The notes under the pieces are model-generated. The model was not told the DNA's origin, did no database searches, and saw only the letters and a list, made by a program, of their open reading frames with translations. DNA of 22,898 bases from JAJZRV01 sp027442615 (GTDB lineage: Bacteria; Pseudomonadota; Gammaproteobacteria; Burkholderiales; Ferrovaceae), in NCBI GenBank assembly GCA_027442615.1, contig DAIBBI010000020.1, positions 1-22,898 of the forward strand, read 5' to 3'. Made by a program: the position numbers and the translations under genes. Of this stretch, positions 15,945 to 22,898 are shown piece after piece; position 1 is the first letter of the stretch, and each line of letters begins with the position of its first letter.

Positions 15945-16664
15945 TTAGCGGTTCACCGTACAGCGCATCAGTTCGGCACGTGCCTCGGTGTTGAGAAACC
16001 AGCCAATGAAGGCAATCCAGAGTCCCCCGCCAGGATTGCCCGAGAAGAACTGCCAGAGTCCCAGAAAAATGAACAGAAAGGCAAAGCCGCGTCCCACATT
16101 CGCCGCGATCACCGTGGCGCGCCGCATGCTGCCGGTGACTGCCCATACCAGCGACCGAAACACGCGACCGCCGTCCAGTGGATAACCTGGCACCAGATTG
16201 AACAGCGCAAGGCTCAGGTTGATGTAGGCCAGATACTCGGCAAGGCCCAGCAAGGGTTGCACCGAGGTCAGGAGAGGCTTCAGTGCATAAAAAATTCCCG
16301 CCAGGATGAAGCTCGTGAGGGGTCCTGCCATTGCCACCTGAAACTCCACAGCCGCGCTGGGGGGTTCGTCGGCAATTTCGGCAATCCCGCCAAAGATATG
16401 CAGCGTGATGCTGCGCACCCGGATGCGATGCATGAGCGCAATCAGGGAATGTCCCAACTCGTGCAGCAGCACGCTGGCAAAAAAAAGCAACGCCGTCACC
16501 GCGCCCATGAACCAGTACAACGGCTGGGGCCACGCGGAAAATTCGGCAGGGTAATAGCTGTTTGCCAGAAGCGCGGTAAGCAATGCAAAGATGAGAAACC
16601 AGGAATAATCCAGGCCTACCGGAATACCCAGGATGCTGCCTAGGGGAATCTGCTGTCGGGCCAT
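15945..16664 (-). CDS. Site-2-protease-like M50 zinc metallopeptidase
   Basis: 239 residues, mostly membrane-embedded. The zinc site HELGH is at 68-72 and the third ligand lies in FNLVPGYPLDGGR (D164); AMAGPLTSF is also typical. The N-terminus (IPLGSILGIPVGLDYSWFLIFALL) matches the SpoIVFB/SREBP-like group. Unlike longer relatives it has no C-terminal CBS pair. Such proteases cut within membrane helices, often in signalling, but no substrate or anti-sigma factor is encoded nearby. An AGGAG ribosome site precedes the ATG. It heads the operon leading into EEP, DedA and Cls. Confidence 0.92.
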   Translation of the reverse strand: MARQQIPLGSILGIPVGLDYSWFLIFALLTALLANSYYPAEFSAWPQPLYWFMGAVTALLFFASVLLHELGHSLIALMHRIRVRSITLHIFGGIAEIADEPPSAAVEFQVAMAGPLTSFILAGIFYALKPLLTSVQPLLGLAEYLAYINLSLALFNLVPGYPLDGGRVFRSLVWAVTGSMRRATVIAANVGRGFAFLFIFLGLWQFFSGNPGGGLWIAFIGWFLNTEARAELMRCTVNR

Positions 16665-16710
16665 GTCAACGCACTCCTGTCAGTCACTCATCAATCGACG
16701 ATCCCACAGT

Positions 16711-18651
16711 TTAAAGCTTTGCATGTGTTGACGCCGCCTCAATCTCTTCGGTCAGCGCAAGCCAGCGTTCTTCCAGAAGGCCCAGGTCGTTTTCGATTGC
16801 CTTCAGGCGCTTGCCCGCCCTGGCGATCTCTGCGGCAGACTGGGGCTTGGCCATGAGGCCTTGCAACTGGACCTGCTCGTTGCTGAGTGATGCAATCTCG
16901 GCATCGATTTTGTCCAGTTCGCGGCGCAGTGATTTGGTGGCCCTGGCCGGGCTTGCCGCAGCAGCCACGGGTGCAGCAGTTGCGGGAGCCGGCTTTTTGG
17001 CATCTTCGCGCTGGCGCTTTGCTTCATCGAGCAGATAGCGCTGATAGTCGTCAAGGTCACCGTCGAAGGGCGACACCCCGCCTCGTGACACCATCCAGAA
17101 CTCGTCGCATACGGCCCGCAGCAGGGCGCGGTCATGGCTGACCAGCATCACTGTGCCTTCAAACTCATTGAGCGCCATGGAAAGCGCTTCGCGCGTGGCG
17201 AGATCGAGATGGTTGGTGGGCTCGTCCAGGAGCAGCAAATTGGGGCGCTGCCAGACGATCATGCACAGCACGAGGCGCGCCTTTTCGCCGCCGCTCATGG
17301 AACCTACCGCCTGCTTGATCATGTCACCGCTAAAATTGAAGGTGCCCAGAAAGGTTCGCAAATCCTGCTCGCGCGTACTCTGGCCACTGATCTTGCCCGC
17401 CGCAGTCACCGTTTTTGCGAGGCGGATCATGTGCTCCAGCGGCGTGTCGGCAGGCTGCAGCACGTCCATTTCCTGCTGCGCAAAATAACCGATGTTCAGC
17501 CCCTTGCCCTCGGTCATTTCGCCGTCGAGGGGAGCCAGCGCGCGCGCCACGGTTTTGACCACAGTGGACTTTCCCTGGCCGTTGGCGCCCAGGATGCCGA
17601 TGCGCTGGCCTGCCAGCACGGTCTTGCTGACGTCGCGCACAATCACCGTGGGCGGCGTCCCGGCAGGCGCATCAGCGGGCGCGGGGTAGCCAAAGCTGAC
17701 CTGGTGCATGGTCAGCATGGGGTTGGGCAAATGGAATGGCTCCTTGAACTCGAAAGTAAAGTCGGCTTCGGAGAGTAGCGGCGCGATCTTTTCCATGCGG
17801 TCCAGCGCCTTGACCCGGCTTTGGGCCTGCTTGGCCTTGCTGGCCTTGGCCTTGAAGCGGGTAATGAATTTCTGCAGATGCGCGATTTTTTCCTGCTGTT
17901 TGGCGTAGGCGCTTTGCTGCAGCGCCATCTGCTCGGCGCGCAGGTCTTCGAAGGTACTGTAGTTGCCTCCGTAACGCGCCAATTTGGCATTTTCGATATG
18001 TACCGTCACCGTGGTGACCGCGTCAAGAAACTCGCGATCGTGGCTGATCACGAGCAGGGTGCCGTTGTAGCGTTTGAGCCAGGCTTCCAGCCAGACCAGA
18101 GCGTCCAGATCGAGGTGATTGGTGGGTTCATCCAGCAGCAGCAGGTCGGAGGGGCACATCAGGGCTCGCGCCAGCTGCAGGCGCATGCGCCATCCCCCCG
18201 AGAAACTGTTGACGGGTTGGTTGAGTTCGCCGATCTTGAAGCCCAGCCCGAGAATCAGGGCCTGGGCGCGAGCCTCGGCATCGTGCGCGCCTGCGTCATG
18301 CAAATGCATGTAGGCCAGTGCCATGCGCTCACCGTCGCCGCTGTCTTCGGCTGCCGCCACCTCGGTTTGTGCCGCATGCAACGTGACATCACCTTCCACC
18401 ACAAAACGGGTGGCGCTCTGTGCCGTTTCAGGCATGTCCTGTGCCACCTGGGCCATGCGCCATTGGGGAGGAATGGCATATTCGCCGCCATCCTCATGAA
18501 GCGAACCATTGAGCAGGGCAAAGAGCGAGGATTTCCCCGCGCCGTTGCGTCCCACCAGGCCCACCTTTTCGCCAGGCTTGATCGAAACGGATGCACCGTC
18601 CAGCAGGACTTTGGCGCCGCGGCGCAACACAACATTTTTAAGGGTAATCAT
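16711..18651 (-). CDS. yheS: ABC-F family ATPase, YheS type
   Basis: 646 residues with two ABC domains. Domain 1: Walker A GRNGAGKS (34-41), signature SFSGGWRMRLQLARAL, Walker B LLLLDEPTNHLD. A linker of about 80 residues rich in Gln/Lys/Ala (QQSAYAKQQEKIAHLQKF) follows. Domain 2: GANGQGKST, SMSGGEKARLVL and LLLLDEPTNHLD. The C-terminal ~80 residues form a predicted coiled coil (SLRRELDKIDAEIASL). There are no membrane segments, as expected for ABC-F proteins, which act on ribosomes to relieve stalled translation rather than as transporters. The domain layout and length match E. coli YheS; Uup is the alternative. The gene is separated by 46 bases from the M50 gene downstream. Confidence 0.93.
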   Translation of the reverse strand: MITLKNVVLRRGAKVLLDGASVSIKPGEKVGLVGRNGAGKSSLFALLNGSLHEDGGEYAIPPQWRMAQVAQDMPETAQSATRFVVEGDVTLHAAQTEVAAAEDSGDGERMALAYMHLHDAGAHDAEARAQALILGLGFKIGELNQPVNSFSGGWRMRLQLARALMCPSDLLLLDEPTNHLDLDALVWLEAWLKRYNGTLLVISHDREFLDAVTTVTVHIENAKLARYGGNYSTFEDLRAEQMALQQSAYAKQQEKIAHLQKFITRFKAKASKAKQAQSRVKALDRMEKIAPLLSEADFTFEFKEPFHLPNPMLTMHQVSFGYPAPADAPAGTPPTVIVRDVSKTVLAGQRIGILGANGQGKSTVVKTVARALAPLDGEMTEGKGLNIGYFAQQEMDVLQPADTPLEHMIRLAKTVTAAGKISGQSTREQDLRTFLGTFNFSGDMIKQAVGSMSGGEKARLVLCMIVWQRPNLLLLDEPTNHLDLATREALSMALNEFEGTVMLVSHDRALLRAVCDEFWMVSRGGVSPFDGDLDDYQRYLLDEAKRQREDAKKPAPATAAPVAAAASPARATKSLRRELDKIDAEIASLSNEQVQLQGLMAKPQSAAEIARAGKRLKAIENDLGLLEERWLALTEEIEAASTHAKL

Positions 18652-18850
18652 CTAGACCTGCAGGCTCAGGAAATTCATTCAGGACTCGGACAGGAACAAC
18701 CGAAGCAGGCAATGTTCAGAAATATCAACATGTTGCGTAGTGACCCGCGAAGGACTCAAATCTCAACCCACGCGCTTTCCCGCCCAGACTTGCAATACAA
18801 GTTGCATCACCAGACCATTTTACACGGTACTACGGAAAAGTTATGGCCCA

Positions 18851-18882
18851 TTTACATCGGCAAGGGGCGCGTACGCTATACT
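18851..18882 (+). promoter_or_regulatory. Possible promoter of the glycosyltransferase gene
   Basis: TATACT at 18877-18882 is a good -10 box. TTTACA at 18851-18856 is a fair -35 box, but the 20-base spacer is longer than optimal. It lies in the 289-base gap between the divergent ABC-F and glycosyltransferase genes; the rest of that gap shows no gene or clear repeat apart from a small dyad ACTTG-caata-CAAGT near 18788-18802. Confidence 0.25.
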
Positions 18883-18940
18883 CTGGGCTGGTCTCTTCTG
18901 GAATAAGTGCGGTTTGGCGAAGTGCCTGGTCGCGATTTTA

Positions 18941-20506
18941 ATGAGCCCTCCACTCCCCCCGTTTCTGGCCGATGCATTGGGCCAGATTGTCGCCACCCCA
19001 ACGGCAACCCACTGTTGGCATGGACTCTTCGATCTCTGCAGTGATGCCGACCAGGCGGTTCGCACTTCAATACAGGAATTTCTGGAAAAACACATTCCTG
19101 ATGGAGGTGTAGCAAGGTTCTTTTGTGCAACATTTCTGGCAGGGCTCACAGGGAATACCGCTTATGTTGCCGAAGCGGGTCGGATTGTACAAACCATTGA
19201 ACCATTCGATGCCGAAAGGTCGGTCAGTTTTCTTGTCTATCAATGGGCCGTTGCAGTGCGCACCCAGATGGACCGTACCGGATTCGTCCGGAATTTGCGG
19301 CAAGCCTCCCTGCCAGAAATTGTTTCGCAGGCCGGCGAGCACCTGGCCAATCAAGTTTCGGATCGTCCGGTCCTGCGTACACCTGGCCGTGTGGGCAGGG
19401 TCGCAATGGTAACCCCTTACATCAGCAATTCGAGCCATACCCCAACTACAACAGCGCTGAACCACGCACGCCTGTTAATTGGCCTTGGCCTTGACGTACA
19501 CATATTTTCTGCACAGGATTCAAGGCCTGCGCAGATGCACGAATATCTGGGAAACAAGGGCACCATTGTTGTAACGCCGCCGGATGTCAGTGAATTGAGG
19601 AACCATATTCCCGACAAGCTCACAGTGACTTTCAGCATCGAACATTTTTCGTTGATGGAAAGATGGGCCGGGATGCTGAAGCTGATCTCGGCATATGATC
19701 CTGACCTGGTGTTTTTTGTTGGTCTATTCTCTCCATTGATGACCCCCCTGTATCAGGCACGGCCCGTACTTGGCCTGAACGTGCATTCCGTCCAGCCGAT
19801 GGCGCCAGTTGATGTCTGGCTGACTTCCCGCGCCGAATTATCCAACCAGATCAGTCACACATGGGGGCCCGCCCTTCCCGGGGCCTGGGCTTTCCATCAT
19901 CCCTACCGGGTTGCCCTTAAGGCAACCCCCGAGCGTCTGGTACAAATTGACCCCGGTTTGCCGAAGGATGCGCTTGTACTCATTACCGCGGGTTATCGGC
20001 TGCCGCGAGAAATCACTGGAAGCTGGGCCAGGCAAATGGAACAGCTACTCAGGGCCCACCCCGATATTGTGTGGCTACTGGTGGGCGGGGAAGGCCTTTT
20101 GCCACCAGCACTTGCTGAAGTTGCGCAGGAGCAGCTGCGCTTGATACCCAACCAAGACGCGATTCAAGGCCTTCTCAGATGCAGCGACATTTACATCAAC
20201 CCTCCGCGAATGGGCGGCGGGTTCAGTGTGGCGGAGGCCATGGCCGAAGGACTTCCCGTTGTTTCGTACGCCCATTCCGACGGCGGAGACAAGATGGGTG
20301 CCGCAGCTGTGACGCGTGATGCCGATTATTTTTCACGACTGGAATTGCTTTTGCACAATTCGGACTTGCGCAAGCAAGAGGGAATGGAAATGCGGAGGAT
20401 ATTCTCACAAAGACTCGATCTCCAGAAGTCTGGCGCTTCCCTGCTGGCAGCCTGTGAACTTGCGCTGGAGCGCCACCAGCTGCGCGCTAACTCAATAACT
20501 TCTTGA
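18941..20506 (+). CDS. Glycosyltransferase, GT4/GT-B-like
   Basis: 521 residues from the ATG at 18941; the open frame continues upstream to 18740, but that stretch does not look like protein. No good ribosome site precedes this start. Residues 1-145 are an unrecognised N-terminal region. From about 150 a Rossmann-like domain begins (GRVGRVAMVTPYISNSSH), and the C-terminal half has the donor-binding pattern of GT-B enzymes: ALVLITAGYRLPR near 344-356, IVWLLVGGEG near 376-384, and the E-x7-type motif PPRMGGGFSVAEAMAEGLPV (421-440). It probably adds a sugar to a surface glycan or protein; donor and acceptor are unknown. Codon use looks more AT-rich than its neighbours. Its 3' end overlaps the convergent acyltransferase gene by 20 bases. 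Confidence 0.75.
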   Translation: MSPPLPPFLADALGQIVATPTATHCWHGLFDLCSDADQAVRTSIQEFLEKHIPDGGVARFFCATFLAGLTGNTAYVAEAGRIVQTIEPFDAERSVSFLVYQWAVAVRTQMDRTGFVRNLRQASLPEIVSQAGEHLANQVSDRPVLRTPGRVGRVAMVTPYISNSSHTPTTTALNHARLLIGLGLDVHIFSAQDSRPAQMHEYLGNKGTIVVTPPDVSELRNHIPDKLTVTFSIEHFSLMERWAGMLKLISAYDPDLVFFVGLFSPLMTPLYQARPVLGLNVHSVQPMAPVDVWLTSRAELSNQISHTWGPALPGAWAFHHPYRVALKATPERLVQIDPGLPKDALVLITAGYRLPREITGSWARQMEQLLRAHPDIVWLLVGGEGLLPPALAEVAQEQLRLIPNQDAIQGLLRCSDIYINPPRMGGGFSVAEAMAEGLPVVSYAHSDGGDKMGAAAVTRDADYFSRLELLLHNSDLRKQEGMEMRRIFSQRLDLQKSGASLLAACELALERHQLRANSITS

Positions 20507-21170
20507 AAACTGCGGGAACGCCAGCAACCAGCGTGTTGGCCTCGACATCGGAAATCACCACCGCCCCGCCGGCGATGAATGCGTGATCGCCTACCACCAA
20601 ACGCTCGATCAGCGTTGAGCCCAGGGCTACCGTCACACCAATCCCCAGGTGGCTTAGCCCCCCGATATTGCTTCCTGCCTGGATGCGCGAAAAGGCCCCG
20701 ATGCGGGTATCGTGACCAATCGTGACGCCACGATTAACGAACACATGCTCACTTAAATCGGCACCCGAACCGATAACGGACCTTGCGCCAATAAAGACAC
20801 CTTCTCCGAGATTCGCCAAGGGTGAAACATAGGCAGAAGGGTGAACCATCGTATGAAAAACCAGATTGAAGCGATGTTTCACTTCGGCCGCCAGCTCTGC
20901 ACGGGTGGGCGTTGTTGGGCCCAGCAGATAGAGTTCATGATCAGCGCAGGGAACGAAATCATCCAGCAATTGCACCGTTGGAGGCTTGCAAAGGCCTTTC
21001 AGCGCGACCAGCCGGTCTGCAAGCGTACGACCGCGGTCTCCAGCAACTTCCGGCAGATGAATGATGACTTTACCAAGTGTCAGCCCATTGGCGAGCGCGC
21101 AATCGAACACATCTGAAAGCATATTGCTCACCCCGAAAATTACGAGTTTCCCTCGTTTTTCGCTCAGCAT
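20487..21170 (-). CDS. NeuD/PglD-family sugar O/N-acyltransferase
   Basis: 227 residues. An N-terminal Rossmann-like domain (KLVIFGVSNMLSDVFDCA) binds the sugar nucleotide in this family, followed by a left-handed beta-helix of hexapeptide repeats from about 110 (HPSAYVSPLANLGEGVFIGARS) to 205. The catalytic histidine is H153 in TIGHD, as in PglD, and the end ISDVEANTLVAGVPAVFKK is typical. It should acetylate an amino or hydroxyl group of a bacterial sugar such as a sialic-acid-like or bacillosamine precursor. No cognate synthases (NeuB/NeuC, aminotransferase) are in the window. It lies 117 bases downstream of narI on the same strand, but is functionally unrelated to it. Confidence 0.88.
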   Translation of the reverse strand: MLSEKRGKLVIFGVSNMLSDVFDCALANGLTLGKVIIHLPEVAGDRGRTLADRLVALKGLCKPPTVQLLDDFVPCADHELYLLGPTTPTRAELAAEVKHRFNLVFHTMVHPSAYVSPLANLGEGVFIGARSVIGSGADLSEHVFVNRGVTIGHDTRIGAFSRIQAGSNIGGLSHLGIGVTVALGSTLIERLVVGDHAFIAGGAVVISDVEANTLVAGVPAVFKKLLS

Positions 21171-21287
21171 CTCATTCTATTTTTCCGTATAGTGTTATTT
21201 ACACGAATCGATTTTACGCCCGCACCTCCTCAAACCACAAGAACCCATTGACCCTGGACGACCTGCGGCCAGGTGGCTAGAACCGTT
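21171..21287. other. Intergenic gap between narI and the acyltransferase gene
   Basis: 117 bases without a gene. It has a small perfect dyad, ACCTG-CGGC-CAGGT at 21261-21274, about 14 bases after the narI stop but without a T tract, so it is at best a weak terminator. A GTGT-tattt-ACAC dyad lies at 21193-21205 nearer the acyltransferase start. The gap looks AT-rich at its left half. Confidence 0.3.
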
Positions 21288-21989
21288 TTATCGTGGCCTG
21301 ATTCCAATACGCCGGCTACGCACCAGCTGATAGGCGCGCGGCAGGTAGACTACCGACGCAAAGCCGCTCCAGATGTGTACCAGCCGGGTAAATGGAAATA
21401 TCAGGAAAATCGTCATTCCAAGGACCATGTGTACGCGATAGACCCAGCTTAAATTCGCCACAAGATCGACACCGCCCGCACGGAAGGTCACGACGCGCTG
21501 CGCCCAATCGGCGAGCAACAGCATCACAGATCCGTCAAGATGCTGTGCGGAGAGGGGAATGGTGGCCAGCCCCAACGCAAGCTGAACCCAGAGAATGACC
21601 AGCAGAGCGATGTCGCTGGGTTTTGAGTTGATTCGGATGCGCTCGTCTCCCAGGCGACGGTACAACAGCACCGTGATGCCGATGAAAGCCAGCACCCCTG
21701 CAATGCCGCCGCTCACCATGGCGAGCAATTGCTTGTCACCGGCGCTCAAGATGGATTCATACAAAAAGTGTGGTGTTAGCAGACCGATCAGGTGCCCAAA
21801 GAAGAGAAACAGCACACCCACGTGAAACAGGTTGCTCCCCAGGCGTAGCTGGCCATGGCGCAGCAACTGGCTTGAATCGCTTTTCCAGGTGTATTGGTCA
21901 CGGTCATAGCGTATCAGGCTGCCAATGAAAAATACTGACAGGCAAATGTAGGGATAAAGACCAAACCAGAAAGTGTCCAGGATGTTCAT
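21288..21989 (-). CDS. narI: Respiratory nitrate reductase gamma subunit NarI (cytochrome b)
   Basis: 233 residues from the ATG at 21989, which has an AGGAG ribosome site and overlaps the narJ stop (ATGA); the longer frame upstream is narJ in antiphase. Five membrane segments. The four heme-b histidines fall at H56, H66, H187 and H205 (NLFHVG, FFGHLIG, YRVHMVL, RLVHIWS), which are the same numbers as I recall for E. coli NarI. It anchors NarGH to the cytoplasmic side of the inner membrane and passes electrons from quinol to NarH. Nothing in the gene looks damaged, in contrast to narJ. Confidence 0.96.
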   Translation of the reverse strand: MNILDTFWFGLYPYICLSVFFIGSLIRYDRDQYTWKSDSSQLLRHGQLRLGSNLFHVGVLFLFFGHLIGLLTPHFLYESILSAGDKQLLAMVSGGIAGVLAFIGITVLLYRRLGDERIRINSKPSDIALLVILWVQLALGLATIPLSAQHLDGSVMLLLADWAQRVVTFRAGGVDLVANLSWVYRVHMVLGMTIFLIFPFTRLVHIWSGFASVVYLPRAYQLVRSRRIGIRPR

Positions 21990-22660
21990 GGCCTTGCTCC
22001 TGAGGTTGTACGCTGGCGCGGTGAAAAATGAATGGCCTGCTCCTGTCCTGGGCCAGACTGGCCCTGGGATGGGCATCCTCCAAATGCGGGAGGCTCTTCC
22101 CAGGCTTCATCCACGGATTGCTCGGTTTCGAGGGGGACCCGCTTGATGGGTTCCCCAGAAAGTTCAAGAACCGCTGCCAGCAGTGGCGCATGACGGCTGC
22201 CGCGCCGCACCAGGGCGGTGTGAATGGAATTGAGGATATGCGCCACTTCGGCCAACAGGTCCTTCGCTGACCCAACCGGCTGGGTAGAGGCAAACTCCAA
22301 CAGCACTGCCAAATGGTCTGGCAATTCCCGTGCCGCGAGAACCATTCCGCCCATGCGGTAAGTGTCAAGCAGATCGACCATGGCCTGGCCCCGATCACGA
22401 GAGTCCCCATGGACATGTTCGAAAAGATGCAGCGAGGAGGACCGCCCCCGATCAAAGCATTCCACATAAGCCTCTTCAACTTCATAGCAGTCTGCAGTTC
22501 CCAGCCACTACAGCAAGACCTCGAGCCCACGCCATGCCTCTAGGCTGAAAGTCTTTTCAGCCTGGAGAATTTCTCCCAGATCCTCACGATGCGCCACAAG
22601 TTCGGCATCAGGATAGGACAGCAGGCGCGCCAGAACCCTTAGTGTCATTGGATTGTTCAT
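21986..22660 (-). pseudogene. narJ: narJ, nitrate reductase assembly chaperone, interrupted by an in-frame amber codon
   Basis: The frame starts at ATG 22660 with a good AGGAGA ribosome site 9 bases after narH and ends at TGA 21986-21988, overlapping narI: 224 codons versus about 236 residues for E. coli NarJ. The N-terminus (MTLRVLARLLSYPDAEL) and core (FDRGRSSSLHLFEHVHGDSR, then DRGQAMVDLL and ARELPDHL) are clear NarJ. Codon 51 (22510-22508) is TAG, between EVLL and WLGTAD, with no frameshift on either side. NarJ is needed to insert the molybdenum cofactor into NarG. A GTG at 22465 with GAAGAGG 5 bases upstream could restart a 159-residue fragment keeping the core. Alternatives: pseudogene, readthrough, or a sequence error. 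Confidence 0.85.
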
Positions 22661-22669
22661 GCACATCTC

Positions 22670-22898
22670 CTAAACAATGGACTTGATGGGGATCGTTCGG
22701 CGTTTTTTTCCACCAAACAGGCTCTGCCCTGATTCGCCATCAGAGCAGCCGTTGCCAAAAGAAAATCCGCATCCACCGCGCAGATCGAAAGCATTCTCGG
22801 CATATTCACGATGGGCGGTGGGAATCACGAAGCGGTCTTCGTAATTGGCAATGGCCATGGTCTGGTACATATCCTCAACTTCGTCCACGGACAGTCCG
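22670..22898 (-). CDS. narH: Respiratory nitrate reductase beta subunit NarH, C-terminal end (5' part outside window)
   Basis: About 76 codons of the 3' end are visible and the frame is open to the right edge. The residues VEDMYQTMAIANYEDRFVIP, then HREYAENAFDLRGGCGFSFGNGC, match the conserved end of NarH (E. coli: MYRYMAIANYEDRFVVPSSHRE). NarH carries the iron-sulfur clusters that relay electrons from NarI to NarG. It ends in TAG at 22670-22672, with the narJ ribosome site overlapping. The iron-sulfur motifs are outside the window. Confidence 0.95.
   Translation of the reverse strand, partial: GLSVDEVEDMYQTMAIANYEDRFVIPTAHREYAENAFDLRGGCGFSFGNGCSDGESGQSLFGGKKRRTIPIKSIV

Noticed and set aside
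15937..16533. N-terminal extension of the EEP gene
   Set aside because: This stretch is the M50 peptidase gene read in another frame; the EEP motifs begin after the ATG at 15936.
18740..18940. Upstream part of the glycosyltransferase open frame
   Set aside because: The encoded peptide is rich in Cys/Arg/Thr without folding pattern, and a promoter-like TATACT lies inside it; the start at 18941 fits better.
21217..21240. Strong SD-like GAGGAGGT on the minus strand in the narI-acyltransferase gap
   Set aside because: The only start codon in range (GTG) is followed by a stop after two codons, so no supportable small gene.
21904..22530. 208-codon minus-strand frame overlapping narJ
   Set aside because: It is an out-of-frame shadow; the NarJ core is read in the frame starting at 22660 and passing through the TAG at 22508-22510.

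Overview
The window looks like part of a chromosome from a high-GC, facultatively anaerobic proteobacterium, most probably a betaproteobacterium. This is inferred from the mix of families: a nar respiratory nitrate reductase operon, zinc-ribbon thioredoxin TrxC, a tandem HD-GYP protein, a DUF748/AsmA-like envelope protein and a CaiB-type CoA-transferase paired with an HMG-CoA-lyase-like enzyme. No rRNA, tRNA, CRISPR array, transposase or phage gene was found, and every non-coding gap is shorter than 300 bases.

Layout, left to right. (1) 1-2449, plus strand: the 3' part of a TonB-dependent outer-membrane receptor, then an orphan NarL/FixJ-type response regulator. (2) 2462-5236, minus: a large DUF748 envelope protein with an OmpA-like C-terminus. 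(3) 5287-10317: a catabolic module. An SDR reductase and an MFS transporter lie on the minus strand; a CoA-transferase, an HMG-CoA-lyase-like enzyme and a TPMT-like methyltransferase lie on the plus strand with ATGA and GTGA overlaps. The SDR gene has its own TATAAT box overlapped by a CTGCN3GCAG palindrome. (4) 10314-11717, minus: a compact cytochrome c - trxC - OsmC-family operon. The OsmC gene carries a perfect palindrome in frame, and the TrxC active site is CCGPC instead of WCGPC. (5) 11814-13148, plus: an HD-GYP protein whose N-terminal half is a degenerate copy of the C-terminal half. (6) 13158-16664, minus: site-2-protease-like M50 peptidase, EEP-family phosphohydrolase, DedA protein and cardiolipin synthase, tightly packed (membrane-lipid operon). 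(7) 16711-18651, minus: an ABC-F ATPase of the YheS type. (8) 18941-21170: a glycosyltransferase and a NeuD/PglD-like sugar acyltransferase, convergent and overlapping at their 3' ends, with a more AT-rich look. (9) 21288-22898, minus: the end of the nar operon, narH (partial) - narJ - narI.

The strongest anomaly is in narJ. The reading frame is intact and NarJ-like over 224 codons, but codon 51 is an amber TAG. TAG ends several other genes here, so general code reassignment is unlikely; a pseudogene, internal reinitiation, readthrough or a sequence error remain. Other points worth checking are the PhaR-like operator over the SDR promoter, the in-frame palindrome in the OsmC gene, the CCGPC thioredoxin, and a monoheme cytochrome with a spare cysteine placed like the heme ligand of TsdA.
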